Both the position numbers and the translations under genes were made by a program. This document shows positions 42,669 to 52,173 of a DNA stretch of 64,000 nt, one piece after another. Numbering within the stretch: position 1 is the first letter of the stretch; each line of letters begins with the position of its first letter. The stretch is taken from assembly GCA_963825635.1 (NCBI GenBank), contig CAWGTU010000003.1, positions 558,001 through 622,000 of the forward strand, read 5' to 3'. The notes below the pieces were generated by a model. It was not told the DNA's origin. It searched no databases and was given only the letters and a program-made list of their open reading frames with translations. This stretch comes from JAOUEA01 sp963825635. GTDB lineage: Bacteria > Actinomycetota > UBA4738 > HRBIN12.

Positions 42669-45494
42669 ATGACATGCGCCGCCTGTGGCCGTCCCCTGCC
42701 CGACGACGCCCGGTTCTGCTCGGGCTGCGGCGCGGCCGTCACGGGCTCCCTCGCCACCGACGAGCGCAAGGTCGTGACGGTGCTCTTCGCCGACCTGGTC
42801 GACTCCACCGGGCTCGCGCAACGGCTCGACGCCGAACGCGCCCGCGAGGTGCTCGGCAGGTTCTACGATGCCGCGACCCAGGAGCTGCTGAACCTGCGGG
42901 GGCGGCCGGAGAAGTTCATCGGCGACGCGGTGATGGCCGTCTTCGGCCTGCACCAGGTGCACGAGGACGACGCCCTGCGCGCCGTGAGGGCCGGCCTCGC
43001 GATCCGGGACCGGGCACACCGCCTGCGCGAGGACCTCGGGCTCGCCCAGGAGCTCGAGGTCAGGGTCGGCATCGAGTCGGGCGAGGCGGCCACCGGCAGT
43101 GGGCCGTCCGAGCAGCTGCTCGTGACCGGCTCCGTCGTGAACGCCGCTGCGCGCCTGCAGAGCGCCGCGTCGCCGGGCGAGGTCCTCATCGGCGCGACGG
43201 CTCACGCGCTCACCCGCTTCGCCGTGTCGTTCGCCGACGCACGCGACGTCGCGGCCAAGGGCTTCGAGGAACCGCTGCGCGCCCACCCGGTGCAGGGTCT
43301 GTCGACGAGGTCGGTCCGACGCACGATCCCGTTCGTCGGGCGTGGCCGCGAGCTGAACACGCTGCGCGAGGCGTTCCACGACGTGGTCGCGGCCGGCACG
43401 CCGTCGCTCGTGACCATCGTCGGCGAGGCCGGGTCAGGCAAGACACGCCTGGCCGACGAGCTCTTCGCCGGCCTCGAACCCGGTGTCGCCGTGCTCCATG
43501 GGCACGCGCAGGTGCCGGCCGGCAGCGCGAGCTTCGCGCCGGTCGCCGCGATCGTGCGGCAGCTCGCCGGCATCGACGACGACGATCCGCCGCAGCGGAT
43601 CACGGAGCGGCTGCACGAGCTGGTCGCCGGGTGCTGCGACGCGACCGAGACCGATCGCGTGGTCGGCGGGCTCGGCCTCAGCCTCGGCCTGGCCGAGCCG
43701 ACCCTCGACGAGTCCGCCTTCGTGCAGGACGTGCAGGGAGGATTCCTGCGACTGATCGACGGGCTCAGCGCCGGCCTGCCGGTCGTGCTGGCGTTCGAGG
43801 ACGCCCACGAGCTCGCCGCGCCGATGCTCGACCTGATCGAGCGACTCGTGTCCGACCGCCGCCGCGGAGCGGCCCTTGTGGTGACGCTCGCCCGCCCCGA
43901 ACTGCTCGTACAGCGACCCCGATGGGGCGTCGACGCCGCAGGCCACACCCTGGTCGCGCTCGAGGCGCTCTCCGACGACGAGGCCACGGAGCTCGTCCGC
44001 CAGGCCGGCGGTGATCGCATCGATGAGCGCGACGCACGGACGATCGCGGAACGCGCCGGGGGGAACCCCTTCTTCATCGTGGAGACCACCGGCATGCTGC
44101 TCGAAGGACACCGGCACGCGGGCGCCGTGCCGCCGACCGTGCAGGCGGTGGTGGCGGCGCGCATCGACGCGCTCCCGACACCCGCCCGCGACGTGGCACG
44201 TCGCTCCTCGGTCTTCCTCTCGTCGTTCGACCGCGACGAGGTCGCGGCGCTGGCCCCGGCGGAGGGCGCGATCGAGACGCGGCTGCAGGAGCTCGAGGAC
44301 GCCGAGCTGCTCGTGCGCGTCGACGACGGGGCGCCGCGGTGGCGGTTCCGCCACCAGACGCTCCGCGACGTCGCATACGCGAGCCTGCCGAAGCGCCAGC
44401 GGCGCGAACTGCACCTGGTCGTCGCCGATCGCCTCGTCGCCGACGGCCATCGGTCCTGGGCTGCCGACCACCTCGAGCAGGCGGCCCTCGCCGCGCTCGA
44501 TCTCGAACCCGCGTCACGGGAGCTGCCCGACCGGGCCGCCGACGCCCTGGCGGAGGCCGGGGACCGCGCGCGCCGGCGCATGGAGAATCGATCGGCCCTC
44601 GCTCGGTATCGACGCGCGCTCGCCTTGGCCGGGGACGGAGGCCGATGGGGGGTGCGTGAGGCGCGTGTGCTGGCAGGTATGGGCGAGGCCTTCTACTGGC
44701 TCGGCGAGTACCCGGGCGCGACCGAGGTCCTCGAGCAGGCCGTCGAGCTCGGCACGCGCCACGACGACGACTGGACCCTCGCGCTCGCCCTCCGGTTCCT
44801 CGGCGATATCTCGATCAACGTCGCCGCCGACGTCGATCGGGCGGAGACACTTCTCGATCGTTCCCTCGAGGCGGCCGAACGGCTCGGTGAAACCGCCGCG
44901 ATCGCCCGCACGCTGCTGTTCGCCGGGTGGGTGCCGTGGACCCGAAAGCGCCTCGAGGAGGCCGAGGCGATCTGGCGGCGGTCGCTCGAGATCGCCGAGG
45001 CGAACGACGATCGTTGGGCTCGCGTCCGTTCCCTCTGCTCGCTCTCGATCGTGATCGCCGACCAGGACCGGCTCGACGAGGCGACCGGGATGATCGAACG
45101 TGCCCGTGATGCCGCGATCGACATGGGCGACCAGTTCAGCCTGGCGGTCGCCACAGTGCAGGAGGGACGGCTGCACGAGGAGCGGCAGGACTTCGAGAAG
45201 TCGCTCCCCTACTTCGACCGTGGCATCGAGATCTTCACCGACCTGGGCGCCAGGTGGGAGCTCGGCGACGCGCTCGCGGAACGAGGCATCGCCGAGCGCG
45301 AGCTCGGGCGCCTCGACGACGCCGAGCGAGACATCCGCCGAGCGATCGCGATCAGCGAGGAACTCGGCGAGCGCCAGCTCGCCGGCTGGACCTGGCGCGC
45401 GCTCGCGCACGTGTCGGAGCGCCGAGGCGACCACGATGTCGCCGAGGAGCACCGGCGCCGTGCCGAGTTGGAGGAATCCCGCCGCCCCCATTGA
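42669..45494 (+). CDS. Zinc-ribbon / class III cyclase / AAA ATPase / TPR protein
   Basis: A 941-residue multidomain regulator. A zinc ribbon (CAACGRPLPDDARFCSGCG) is followed by a class III cyclase domain with metal Asp in LFADLVDSTG and KFIGDAVMAVFG, and the Asn/Arg motif VVNAAARLQ. The usual substrate-selecting position before it reads LLVTGS, not the canonical Asp or Thr. Then comes an AAA_16-type ATPase (PFVGRGRELNTL, Walker A VGEAGSGKTRLADE) and a C-terminal series of TPR repeats (residues about 650-940). This architecture is common in actinobacteria. The ligand is unknown. TATGCT ends 8 nt before the ATG. Confidence 0.9.
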   Translation: MTCAACGRPLPDDARFCSGCGAAVTGSLATDERKVVTVLFADLVDSTGLAQRLDAERAREVLGRFYDAATQELLNLRGRPEKFIGDAVMAVFGLHQVHEDDALRAVRAGLAIRDRAHRLREDLGLAQELEVRVGIESGEAATGSGPSEQLLVTGSVVNAAARLQSAASPGEVLIGATAHALTRFAVSFADARDVAAKGFEEPLRAHPVQGLSTRSVRRTIPFVGRGRELNTLREAFHDVVAAGTPSLVTIVGEAGSGKTRLADELFAGLEPGVAVLHGHAQVPAGSASFAPVAAIVRQLAGIDDDDPPQRITERLHELVAGCCDATETDRVVGGLGLSLGLAEPTLDESAFVQDVQGGFLRLIDGLSAGLPVVLAFEDAHELAAPMLDLIERLVSDRRRGAALVVTLARPELLVQRPRWGVDAAGHTLVALEALSDDEATELVRQAGGDRIDERDARTIAERAGGNPFFIVETTGMLLEGHRHAGAVPPTVQAVVAARIDALPTPARDVARRSSVFLSSFDRDEVAALAPAEGAIETRLQELEDAELLVRVDDGAPRWRFRHQTLRDVAYASLPKRQRRELHLVVADRLVADGHRSWAADHLEQAALAALDLEPASRELPDRAADALAEAGDRARRRMENRSALARYRRALALAGDGGRWGVREARVLAGMGEAFYWLGEYPGATEVLEQAVELGTRHDDDWTLALALRFLGDISINVAADVDRAETLLDRSLEAAERLGETAAIARTLLFAGWVPWTRKRLEEAEAIWRRSLEIAEANDDRWARVRSLCSLSIVIADQDRLDEATGMIERARDAAIDMGDQFSLAVATVQEGRLHEERQDFEKSLPYFDRGIEIFTDLGARWELGDALAERGIAERELGRLDDAERDIRRAIAISEELGERQLAGWTWRALAHVSERRGDHDVAEEHRRRAELEESRRPH

Positions 45495-45516
45495 GCGGCG
45501 CGGATCGCGGTCGCTC

Positions 45517-46098
45517 TCAGTAGGTGGTCATCGTCGCGACGACGGTGTCGCGAGCGGCCCACCGGCCCTCGGAGCGGATCACGATCTCGCACCGGTAGGA
45601 GACGCCTTCGGCCTGTGTCGGGGCGATGATGTTCAGGGTGAACACCTTCCGCACGTGTTCGGACGCGGCGGGGAACGAGAAGGCGAGCGTGCCCTGCCGG
45701 AACTCCTGCGTCACGTTGCGGGCGCGCCAGTCCGGCCGCTTGTGCTTGCCCATGAGGACCGCGTTGACCTTGAAGCGCCGCGTCCCTCTGCAGCCGTCGA
45801 CCGTGAGGGTGTCGGGTTGGTCGCCGTCGTTCTCGACGGTGATCCAGAACCGCACACCCTCGCCGTCTTCCATGCGGACGGCGACGCTCTGCCGGGCTCC
45901 CGTCGTGTTGTAGACGTTTCGGCCCTTCCACGGATGCGGCAGCGGGTCGATCGTGCAGCCCGTGCTGAGGCCGCAGAGCTTGATCCAGGCGTCGACCTGG
46001 AAGTCGGCGGCGGCGGCAGGGGTCACGCCGGAGAGCACCGTGGCCGCCATCAGCAGGGCCAGGAGCGAAGCGACGCGTCTCGTCATGGCGTTGAGCAT
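45517..46098 (-). CDS. Small secreted protein of unknown function
   Basis: A 193-residue protein with a signal peptide (MLNAMTRRVASLLALLMAA, cut near AAAADF). The mature part is beta-rich, with WITVENDGDQPDTLTVDGC and RNVTQEFRQGTLAFSFPA segments and three or four cysteines that may form disulfides. No family is recognised. GAGGTGG about 11 nt upstream favours the first ATG over a second one four codons later. It is convergent with the cyclase-ATPase gene. Confidence 0.72.
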   Translation of the reverse strand: MLNAMTRRVASLLALLMAATVLSGVTPAAAADFQVDAWIKLCGLSTGCTIDPLPHPWKGRNVYNTTGARQSVAVRMEDGEGVRFWITVENDGDQPDTLTVDGCRGTRRFKVNAVLMGKHKRPDWRARNVTQEFRQGTLAFSFPAASEHVRKVFTLNIIAPTQAEGVSYRCEIVIRSEGRWAARDTVVATMTTY

Positions 46099-46129
46099 AC
46101 GGCCGGGGGCCACCTCGGGGGACGACTCG

Positions 46130-46555
46130 TCAATCATCATCGGGCCGGCGGAGTCTCTTCGTCCGGCCGCGGCGCTTCTTCGCCGCGAGGCGGCGCTCGA
46201 CCGAGGCGCGGGTTGCCTTGGTGGGCCGGCGCTTCGGAGGTGGGGGCGCGATCGCGGACCGGAGCGTCTCGGCGAGACGGTCGAGCGCGGCCTCACGATT
46301 CTGCAGCTGCGAGCGGTGCTCCGACGCGGCGATCGTGAGCACCCCGTCGACCAGGCGACCGGAGAGGCGTTCGAGCGCCCGCGCTCGAAGCGTCGGACCC
46401 AGCGCGGTCGTCGTCGTCAGATCGAGGCTCAGCTCCACGCGGGAGTCGGCGGTGTTCACCGACTGGCCGCCCGGGCCCGAGGAGCGGCTGAAGCGCCAGC
46501 GCAGCTCCCGCTCGGGCACGACGACCGAGCGCGTCACACGGAGCGGTCCGGCCAT
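46130..46555 (-). CDS. arfB: Ribosome rescue peptidyl-tRNA hydrolase
   Basis: A 141-residue release-factor-like protein that frees stalled ribosomes. The GGQ motif is in SRSSGPGGQSVNTADSRVEL. The C-terminal tail is basic (RRLAAKKRRGRTKRLRR), as needed to enter the empty mRNA channel. Length and layout match ArfB (YaeJ, about 140 residues). CATACT ends 6 nt before the ATG, suggesting a leaderless start. Confidence 0.95.
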   Translation of the reverse strand: MAGPLRVTRSVVVPERELRWRFSRSSGPGGQSVNTADSRVELSLDLTTTTALGPTLRARALERLSGRLVDGVLTIAASEHRSQLQNREAALDRLAETLRSAIAPPPPKRRPTKATRASVERRLAAKKRRGRTKRLRRPDDD

Positions 46556-46696
46556 GTGGCCAGTATGCCTGCGAGATGCCCTGCCAGTGGCGGTTTCCCG
46601 ACGGGCCAACGGTCCCCCCGGAACCCTGCTGTGTTGCTTCCTTCGCCGCCATCCGCAGGTCGCACGATGGCATCAGAGGGTCGGAAGGACGGTGCG

Positions 46697-47833
46697 ATGC
46701 TCGCGAGGCGAGTCGCCGTCGGAACGGCGATCGTGGCGTGCACGGCATTGATCGCTCTCACCGCGCCCACCATCGGCACGGTGCCCGTCGGCCGCGCGTG
46801 GGCCTCGCACCGGGGCCCCCGTGTCACCGTGGCGTTCACGGGGGACTTCCTTGCGACCCAGGCGACGTGGGGGGCTGCTCGACGCAACGCGGGCGGCCAC
46901 GGGTACGACTTCCGGCCGATGCTGCGGCCGCTGGGCACGCTCACACGCTCGGCCGACCTCGCGATCTGCCACCTCGAGACGCCGCTCACCGGCCGCGGCG
47001 TGCGGCTCAGCGCGTATCCCCGGTACGCGGTGCCCCACCAGCTCGCCGACGCGATCCACCGGGCCGGCTACGACGGCTGTTCGACCGCGTCGAACCACTC
47101 CCTCGACCACGGGTCCGCGGGGATCCGTTCCACGCTCGACAAGCTCGACTCGCTCGGTATCGGGCACACCGGGACAGCGCGTTCGCGCCGGGAAGCGGCT
47201 CGAACCGTGCGCTACCGGGTCGGGGACGCGGTGATCGCCCATCTGTCGTACACGGCCTCGTTCAACGGCCTCATCCCGCGTCACACCTGGGAGGCGAACC
47301 GCATCGACGCGGACCGCATCGTCGACCGCGCCCGGCGTGCGCGGCGCCAGGGGGCCGACATCGTGGTGCTCAGCCTGCATTGGGGCACCGAGCACCGGCA
47401 TCCGCCCACGAGCGAACAGGAGGCGCTCGCCCGACGGTTGACCGCCTCGAAGGCGATCGATCTGATCGTGGGCCATCACGCCCACGTGGTGCAGCCGATC
47501 CGGCGCGTGCACTGGCGCTACGTGGCGTACGGGCTGGGCAACTCGTTCTCGGGCATGACGGCAGCGCTGTTCTCCCCCGCGGTGCAGGACGGCATGGTGC
47601 TGCTCGCGACGTTCGAGCTCGGCCGGAGGAAGTGGCACGTGCACCGGGTGCGGTTCGCCCCGACCTGGGTGCAGCCGGGGGGATTCGTGGTGCGGTTGGT
47701 GGGTCCCGCGATCGATGCGAGGCACCTGCCGGCGGCAGTACTTCGAGAGCTCCGCCGCTCGTGGCGGCGGACCGTGACGACGATCGATGCGGCCCGGTTG
47801 GGGGTCGTGGCGTTCCGCCGGGCACGGCTCTGA
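46697..47833 (+). CDS. CapA-family (PGA_cap) secreted metallophosphatase-like protein
   Basis: A 378-residue protein with an N-terminal signal or anchor segment (about 1-40). The PGA_cap fold marks are VTVAFTGDFLA, ICHLETPLTG, CSTASNHSLDHG, VVLSLHWGTEH and LIVGHHAHVVQP, with Asp, His and Asn residues of a calcineurin-like metal site. Relatives include poly-gamma-glutamate synthesis protein CapA, but other cap genes are missing here, so the role is open. GGAAGGA lies about 7 nt before the chosen ATG; an ATG ten codons upstream is less likely. Confidence 0.87.
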   Translation: MLARRVAVGTAIVACTALIALTAPTIGTVPVGRAWASHRGPRVTVAFTGDFLATQATWGAARRNAGGHGYDFRPMLRPLGTLTRSADLAICHLETPLTGRGVRLSAYPRYAVPHQLADAIHRAGYDGCSTASNHSLDHGSAGIRSTLDKLDSLGIGHTGTARSRREAARTVRYRVGDAVIAHLSYTASFNGLIPRHTWEANRIDADRIVDRARRARRQGADIVVLSLHWGTEHRHPPTSEQEALARRLTASKAIDLIVGHHAHVVQPIRRVHWRYVAYGLGNSFSGMTAALFSPAVQDGMVLLATFELGRRKWHVHRVRFAPTWVQPGGFVVRLVGPAIDARHLPAAVLRELRRSWRRTVTTIDAARLGVVAFRRARL

Positions 47834-47849
47834 GACGAGGAGGTGCGTC

Positions 47850-48662
47850 ATGAAGCTGCGTCGATCGAATGTTCTTCCCCTGATCGTGGCGTTCGCCGTG
47901 GTCATGCTGCAGGCGGTGACGCTCGTGGTGGCGTCACCGATCTCGGCACGGGCAGCGGTGCGGCCGGTCGCCGGATGTCCGTTGAGTGCCGAGGCGCTGG
48001 CCACGCTCGCCGCCACTGGCGCCCCCACACCGTCCTGTGCCTGGCCGGAGATCGCGCGAGCGGCCGATACATCGGTGATCCATCGCGCCTGCACGATCGT
48101 CGGCACCGAGGCCGACGAGGTGCTCGAGGGCACCGGCGGCAAGGACGTGATCTGCGGCTACCAGGGCGACGACGTGATCAAGTCCCTCGCGGGCCGTGAC
48201 ATCGTCTACGGCGGTGCCGGCAAGGATCGCATCCGTGGCGGACCCGGGGCCGACGAGCTCCACGGCGAGGCCGGCAACGACCGCGTGCGCGGAGGGCTCG
48301 ACGGGGACCAGATCTACGGCCAGATGGGCGACGACCGCCTGCTGGGCGGAGGCTGGGCCGACTCGATCAGCGGTGGCTACGGCGACGACCTCGTCGTGGG
48401 AGGTCCTGGCCGTGACTACGTCTACGACACGTCCGGATCCGAGGTCGTCGTGCTGGGTGCCGGGAGCGATCAGTTCTACTCCATCCGCGGCGACGACACC
48501 GTCTTCGGCGGACGCGGTGACGACTGGTGCATCACGGTCTTCGACGAGCGGTCCGGTGACGTGATCGACGGTGGACCCGGGACCGAAGACACCTTCGATG
48601 CCGACGCCGGCGACACGGTGACGGGCTTCGAGTCAGGGCCTGAACCCTGCTACGGCTGCTGA
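47850..48662 (+). CDS. Secreted RTX-repeat calcium-binding protein
   Basis: A 270-residue protein with a signal peptide (about 36 residues). From residue 85 it carries repeated nonapeptides of the GGxGxDxUx type, such as YGGAGKDRI, RGGPGADEL, HGEAGNDRV and FGGRGDDWC, which form a calcium-binding beta roll. Cysteine pairs sit at both ends of the repeat region. There is no enzymatic domain, so it may be structural or adhesive. AGGAGG precedes the ATG. It starts 16 nt after the CapA-like gene on the same strand, so the two probably share a transcript. Confidence 0.87.
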   Translation: MKLRRSNVLPLIVAFAVVMLQAVTLVVASPISARAAVRPVAGCPLSAEALATLAATGAPTPSCAWPEIARAADTSVIHRACTIVGTEADEVLEGTGGKDVICGYQGDDVIKSLAGRDIVYGGAGKDRIRGGPGADELHGEAGNDRVRGGLDGDQIYGQMGDDRLLGGGWADSISGGYGDDLVVGGPGRDYVYDTSGSEVVVLGAGSDQFYSIRGDDTVFGGRGDDWCITVFDERSGDVIDGGPGTEDTFDADAGDTVTGFESGPEPCYGC

Positions 48663-48676
48663 CATCGGGACGGCGA

Positions 48677-49798
48677 TCAGCCTTCCGCGCGCAGCCGGTC
48701 GACACAGGCTTCGAACGTGTCGGCCACGAGCTCGACCCGGTCGAAGTCGGCCATCGCCGCCGTCACGTAGCCGAACCCGAACCGCCGCTCGAGGTCACCC
48801 CCACCGAAGGCGCCCCCGAGCCCACCCATGCCGAAGCCGTGCTCGTCGAGCCCGACGCCGAGGCCCCACGACACGTCCTCCCCGAGCAGCACGTCGGGCC
48901 CGGAACACTGCTCTGTCGCCATCGCCCTCACGGTCCCCTCAGCGAGCAGGGTCACCCCGTCCAGGGTGCCGCCTCCCGAGAGTGCCGCGTAGAACGTCGC
49001 GATCCCTCTCGCTGTGCCGTGACCGTTCACCGCGGGGATCTCCGCCCTCCGCCACGACGCGCCGTTGACCACGTCGAGGTCCACGAGGCCCGGCGGATTG
49101 CCGAGCGCTCGGGCATGGAGGGACCCAGTCTCCCCCAGCATGCGATCGGACCAGTCGTCATCGATCGCGTGGACGGTCGCACATCGGACCTCCTCGTCGG
49201 GACGCAGCCCCACGTGCACGTCGATGTCGAACGGATCGGCGATCTCCTCGCGCAGGAACCTGCCGAGGCTGCGCCCATCGACACGCCGTACGACCTCGCC
49301 GACGAGGTGTCCGAAGAACGATGCGTGTTCACCGTGGCGGGTGCCCGGCGGCCACCATGGCTCCTCGCGCTCGAGCGCCCCCACGATGCGGTCCCAGTCG
49401 TAGAACGCCTCGGTCGGAAGCGGTTCCCGCAGGCCGAGCAGCCCGGCCTGGTGGGTGAGCAGCCAGCGCACCCGCACCTCGGCCTTGCCGGCCTGCGCGA
49501 AGGCCGGCCAGTACCGGGCGACCGGTGCATCCAGGTCGACCTGTCCGGCGTCGACGAGTCGGAGCAGGCAGGCCGCCGCGAACGGCTTCGTCACGGAGTA
49601 GACGTGCACGATCGTGTCACGCGACCATGGCACGCCCGCTGCCGCCTCGCCCCCCCAGAGGTCGGCCACGGGCTGCCCATCGTGGTAGCCGGCGACCGCT
49701 GCCCCGGTCTCGCCGAGCTCGTCGAAGGCACGGCGGAACGCCTCGGCGACCGGCTCGAACCCGGACGCGACGGAACCCTCGATCTGCAGCTCGGCCAC
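48677..49798 (-). CDS. Serine hydrolase of the beta-lactamase/esterase (EstB) family
   Basis: A 373-residue class C beta-lactamase-fold protein. The catalytic SxxK is in VYSVTKPFAAACLLRL. The usual Tyr-x-Asn position appears as HGEHASF, and a late glycine-rich GMGGLGGAFGGGD segment replaces the KTG motif, as in EstB-type esterases. There is no signal peptide, so it is likely cytoplasmic. The start is GTG with no strong ribosome binding site. It is convergent with the RTX gene. Confidence 0.87.
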   Translation of the reverse strand: MAELQIEGSVASGFEPVAEAFRRAFDELGETGAAVAGYHDGQPVADLWGGEAAAGVPWSRDTIVHVYSVTKPFAAACLLRLVDAGQVDLDAPVARYWPAFAQAGKAEVRVRWLLTHQAGLLGLREPLPTEAFYDWDRIVGALEREEPWWPPGTRHGEHASFFGHLVGEVVRRVDGRSLGRFLREEIADPFDIDVHVGLRPDEEVRCATVHAIDDDWSDRMLGETGSLHARALGNPPGLVDLDVVNGASWRRAEIPAVNGHGTARGIATFYAALSGGGTLDGVTLLAEGTVRAMATEQCSGPDVLLGEDVSWGLGVGLDEHGFGMGGLGGAFGGGDLERRFGFGYVTAAMADFDRVELVADTFEACVDRLRAEG

Positions 49799-49929
49799 GC
49801 CGGCAGGCTCTCACACGACCGCCGCGTCACGGCGTCTGCCACGCTCATCGCTCGGAGTTGAGCTCGAGCTTGCGGAGAGTAGAGGGCCGGCCGTACGCTC
49901 GGGTCATCGGATCCGGAGAGGAACGTTCG

Positions 49930-50892
49930 ATGAGCACTCCCGTTCGGCCAGGTCGTCACCGCCGATCCCCGTTCCTGCGGGTGGCGACGATGCTCGCGCT
50001 GACCGTCGCCGCCTCGCTCGCGCTGGCGTCGCCGGCGGGCGCCCAGGACGCCGACACCGACGCGAAAGACGAACAGATCGTGCTGAGCGGGCGGCTCCTG
50101 GTCGCGGAGGGCGATACGGTCGACAGCGCGGTGATCTTCAACGGTCCTGCCTCGATCGAGGGCACGGTGACCGAGTCGCTCGTCGTGTTCAACGGCCGCA
50201 CGGAGATCTCGGGCACCGTCGAGGGCGACGTCGTCGTGTTCAACGGATCGGTCACGGTCCGATCGGGCGCCACGGTCGGCGGCAACCTCGTCACGGTCGA
50301 CGATCCGAACGTCGAGCCGGGGGCGACCGTGCGCGGTGAGCAACGCCGGGTGAGCACCGAGTTCGACGCGACCGCGTTCGGATTCGCGAGCCGCCTCGCG
50401 TGGTGGATCGGCTACTCGGTCTCGACGCTGCTGCTCGGACTCGCGCTCCTGGCGCTCGCACCGGGCCTCGACCTCGCGATCGCGGCGGCAGCGCGGGAGC
50501 GCACGGGCGCCACGATCGGCTTCGGGGCGGGGGCGTTCTTCCTGCTGCCGATCGCGGCCGTGCTGTTGCTGGTGATCGTCGTCGCGATCCCGCTCGGGCT
50601 GTTCCTGATGCTCGCGTTCGCGCTGCTCTACACGATCGGCTACGTCGCCGGCGCCCACGTGCTCGGACGCCGGCTCATGGCGCCGCCGAAGTCGCGGTTC
50701 GTCGCCTTCCTCGTGGGGTGGGCGATCCTGCGGGCGATCGCCCTGATCCCCTTCGTCGGCGGCCTCACGTGGATGATCGCGGCCATCGTCGGGCTGGGTG
50801 CGTTGTGGGTGGCGGCTCGTGGCACCCCGTCGCCTCCTCCGACGACCCCTGCATCCCTCGCGACGCCGCCGATGCCGCAGCCGAGCGCCTGA
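49930..50892 (+). CDS. Bactofilin-like membrane protein
   Basis: A 320-residue protein. After a signal or anchor segment (ending near PAGAQDAD) comes a run of beta-helix-like repeats (VIFNGPASIEGTVTES, VVFNGRTEISGTVEGD, VVFNGSVTVRSGATVGG) resembling polymer-forming bactofilins. The C-terminal half has about four membrane helices (from LAWWIGYSVSTLLLGL on) and a proline-rich tail. GGAGAGGA lies 8 nt before the ATG. A cell-envelope role is likely; the exact function is unknown. Confidence 0.8.
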   Translation: MSTPVRPGRHRRSPFLRVATMLALTVAASLALASPAGAQDADTDAKDEQIVLSGRLLVAEGDTVDSAVIFNGPASIEGTVTESLVVFNGRTEISGTVEGDVVVFNGSVTVRSGATVGGNLVTVDDPNVEPGATVRGEQRRVSTEFDATAFGFASRLAWWIGYSVSTLLLGLALLALAPGLDLAIAAAARERTGATIGFGAGAFFLLPIAAVLLLVIVVAIPLGLFLMLAFALLYTIGYVAGAHVLGRRLMAPPKSRFVAFLVGWAILRAIALIPFVGGLTWMIAAIVGLGALWVAARGTPSPPPTTPASLATPPMPQPSA

Positions 50893-50916
50893 TCACCGCG
50901 TTGTAGCCTCTGGGCC

Positions 50917-52143
50917 GTGACCGACGCCGCCGCATCCTCTGCCGCGCCGCGGTGCTTCGTCGGGTCCGAGGTCGGGCGACTGAGACGGGTGATGCTGCAC
51001 CGGCCCGGACTCGAGCTGCAGCGGCTCACGCCCACGACCGCCCGAGAGCTGCTCTTCGACGGTGTGCTCTGGGTCGGCCGGGCGAGGGAGGAGCACGACG
51101 CCTTCGCGGCGGCGCTCTCCTCTCGCGGGGTCGAGATCGTCTACCTCGACGACCTGCTCGCCGACGTCCTCGATCAGCCCGAGGTGCGTGCTCGCCTCGT
51201 GCAGCACCTCGACCCCGACCTGCTCGGGCCCACGCTCGGCCCCGAGGTGCGCGAGTGGCTGATGGCCCTGTCCTCACCCGATCTCGCCCAGCACCTGGTC
51301 GCCGGCGTGACCTTCGACGAGCTGCCGTTCACGAGCGACAGCATCGTGGCGCGCATGGGTCGCGGATACGTCGCGGCGCCGCTTCCCAACACGTTGTTCA
51401 TGCGCGACACGTCGGCGTGGATCTACGGCGGCGTCTCGATCAACACGATGGCGATGCCGGCACGCATCCGCGAGTCGCTGCACCTGCAGGCCGTCTACGA
51501 CCATCACCCGTTGTTCGCCGACGCCGATTTCGAGGTGTGGAGCGACGGCGTCGGTCCGATGTTCCTGGAAGGCGGCGACGCGCTCGTGATCGGCAACGGC
51601 GCGGTGCTCGTCGGCATGGGCGAGCGCACCCACCCGGCCGCCGTCGAGCTGCTGGCGCAGCGGCTCTTCCGGGCCGGGGCCGCGACGCGGGTGATCGCGG
51701 TCGAGATCCCGTCGCAGCGGTCGAGCATGCACCTCGACACCGTGCTGACGATGCTCGACGTCGATGCGTTCACGGTGTTCCCCGACGCTCGCGACGCGAT
51801 GACGACCTACGTGGTCACGCCCGGTGCGAACGGGCTGTCCGTCGAGGAGGCCGACGACCTCTTCGACGCGCTCGCCCGGGCGCTCGACGTTTCGAGGATC
51901 CGCCAGTTCGAGACCGGTGGCGACCGCTTCCAGGCCGAACGGGAGCAATGGGACGACGGCAACAACGTGCTCGCGATCGCGCCCGGCGTCGTCGTCGCCT
52001 ACGAGCGAAACGTCGACACGAACCACCGCCTGCGCGACGGGGGCATCGAGGTGATCACGATCGACGGAGAGGAGCTCGGCCGGGGACGGGGCGGACCGCG
52101 CTGCATGAGCTGCCCGATCGAGCGCGACGCGATCGCTCGCTGA
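50917..52143 (+). CDS. arcA: Arginine deiminase
   Basis: Hydrolyses arginine to citrulline and ammonia, 408 residues. Conserved parts: VGRLRRVMLHRPGLEL near the start, LFMRDTSAWIYGGVSINTM with the active-site Asp, MFLEGGDALVIG, SSMHLDTVLTMLD with catalytic His, and the nucleophile Cys396 in GPRCMSCPIERD. No ornithine carbamoyltransferase or carbamate kinase gene is adjacent, so a full fermentative ADI pathway is not shown. The GTG start lacks a ribosome binding site; TAGCCT ends 7 nt upstream. Confidence 0.95.
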   Translation: MTDAAASSAAPRCFVGSEVGRLRRVMLHRPGLELQRLTPTTARELLFDGVLWVGRAREEHDAFAAALSSRGVEIVYLDDLLADVLDQPEVRARLVQHLDPDLLGPTLGPEVREWLMALSSPDLAQHLVAGVTFDELPFTSDSIVARMGRGYVAAPLPNTLFMRDTSAWIYGGVSINTMAMPARIRESLHLQAVYDHHPLFADADFEVWSDGVGPMFLEGGDALVIGNGAVLVGMGERTHPAAVELLAQRLFRAGAATRVIAVEIPSQRSSMHLDTVLTMLDVDAFTVFPDARDAMTTYVVTPGANGLSVEEADDLFDALARALDVSRIRQFETGGDRFQAEREQWDDGNNVLAIAPGVVVAYERNVDTNHRLRDGGIEVITIDGEELGRGRGGPRCMSCPIERDAIAR

Positions 52144-52173
52144 ACGAGGTCATCCACCCGCCCTCACGCACGC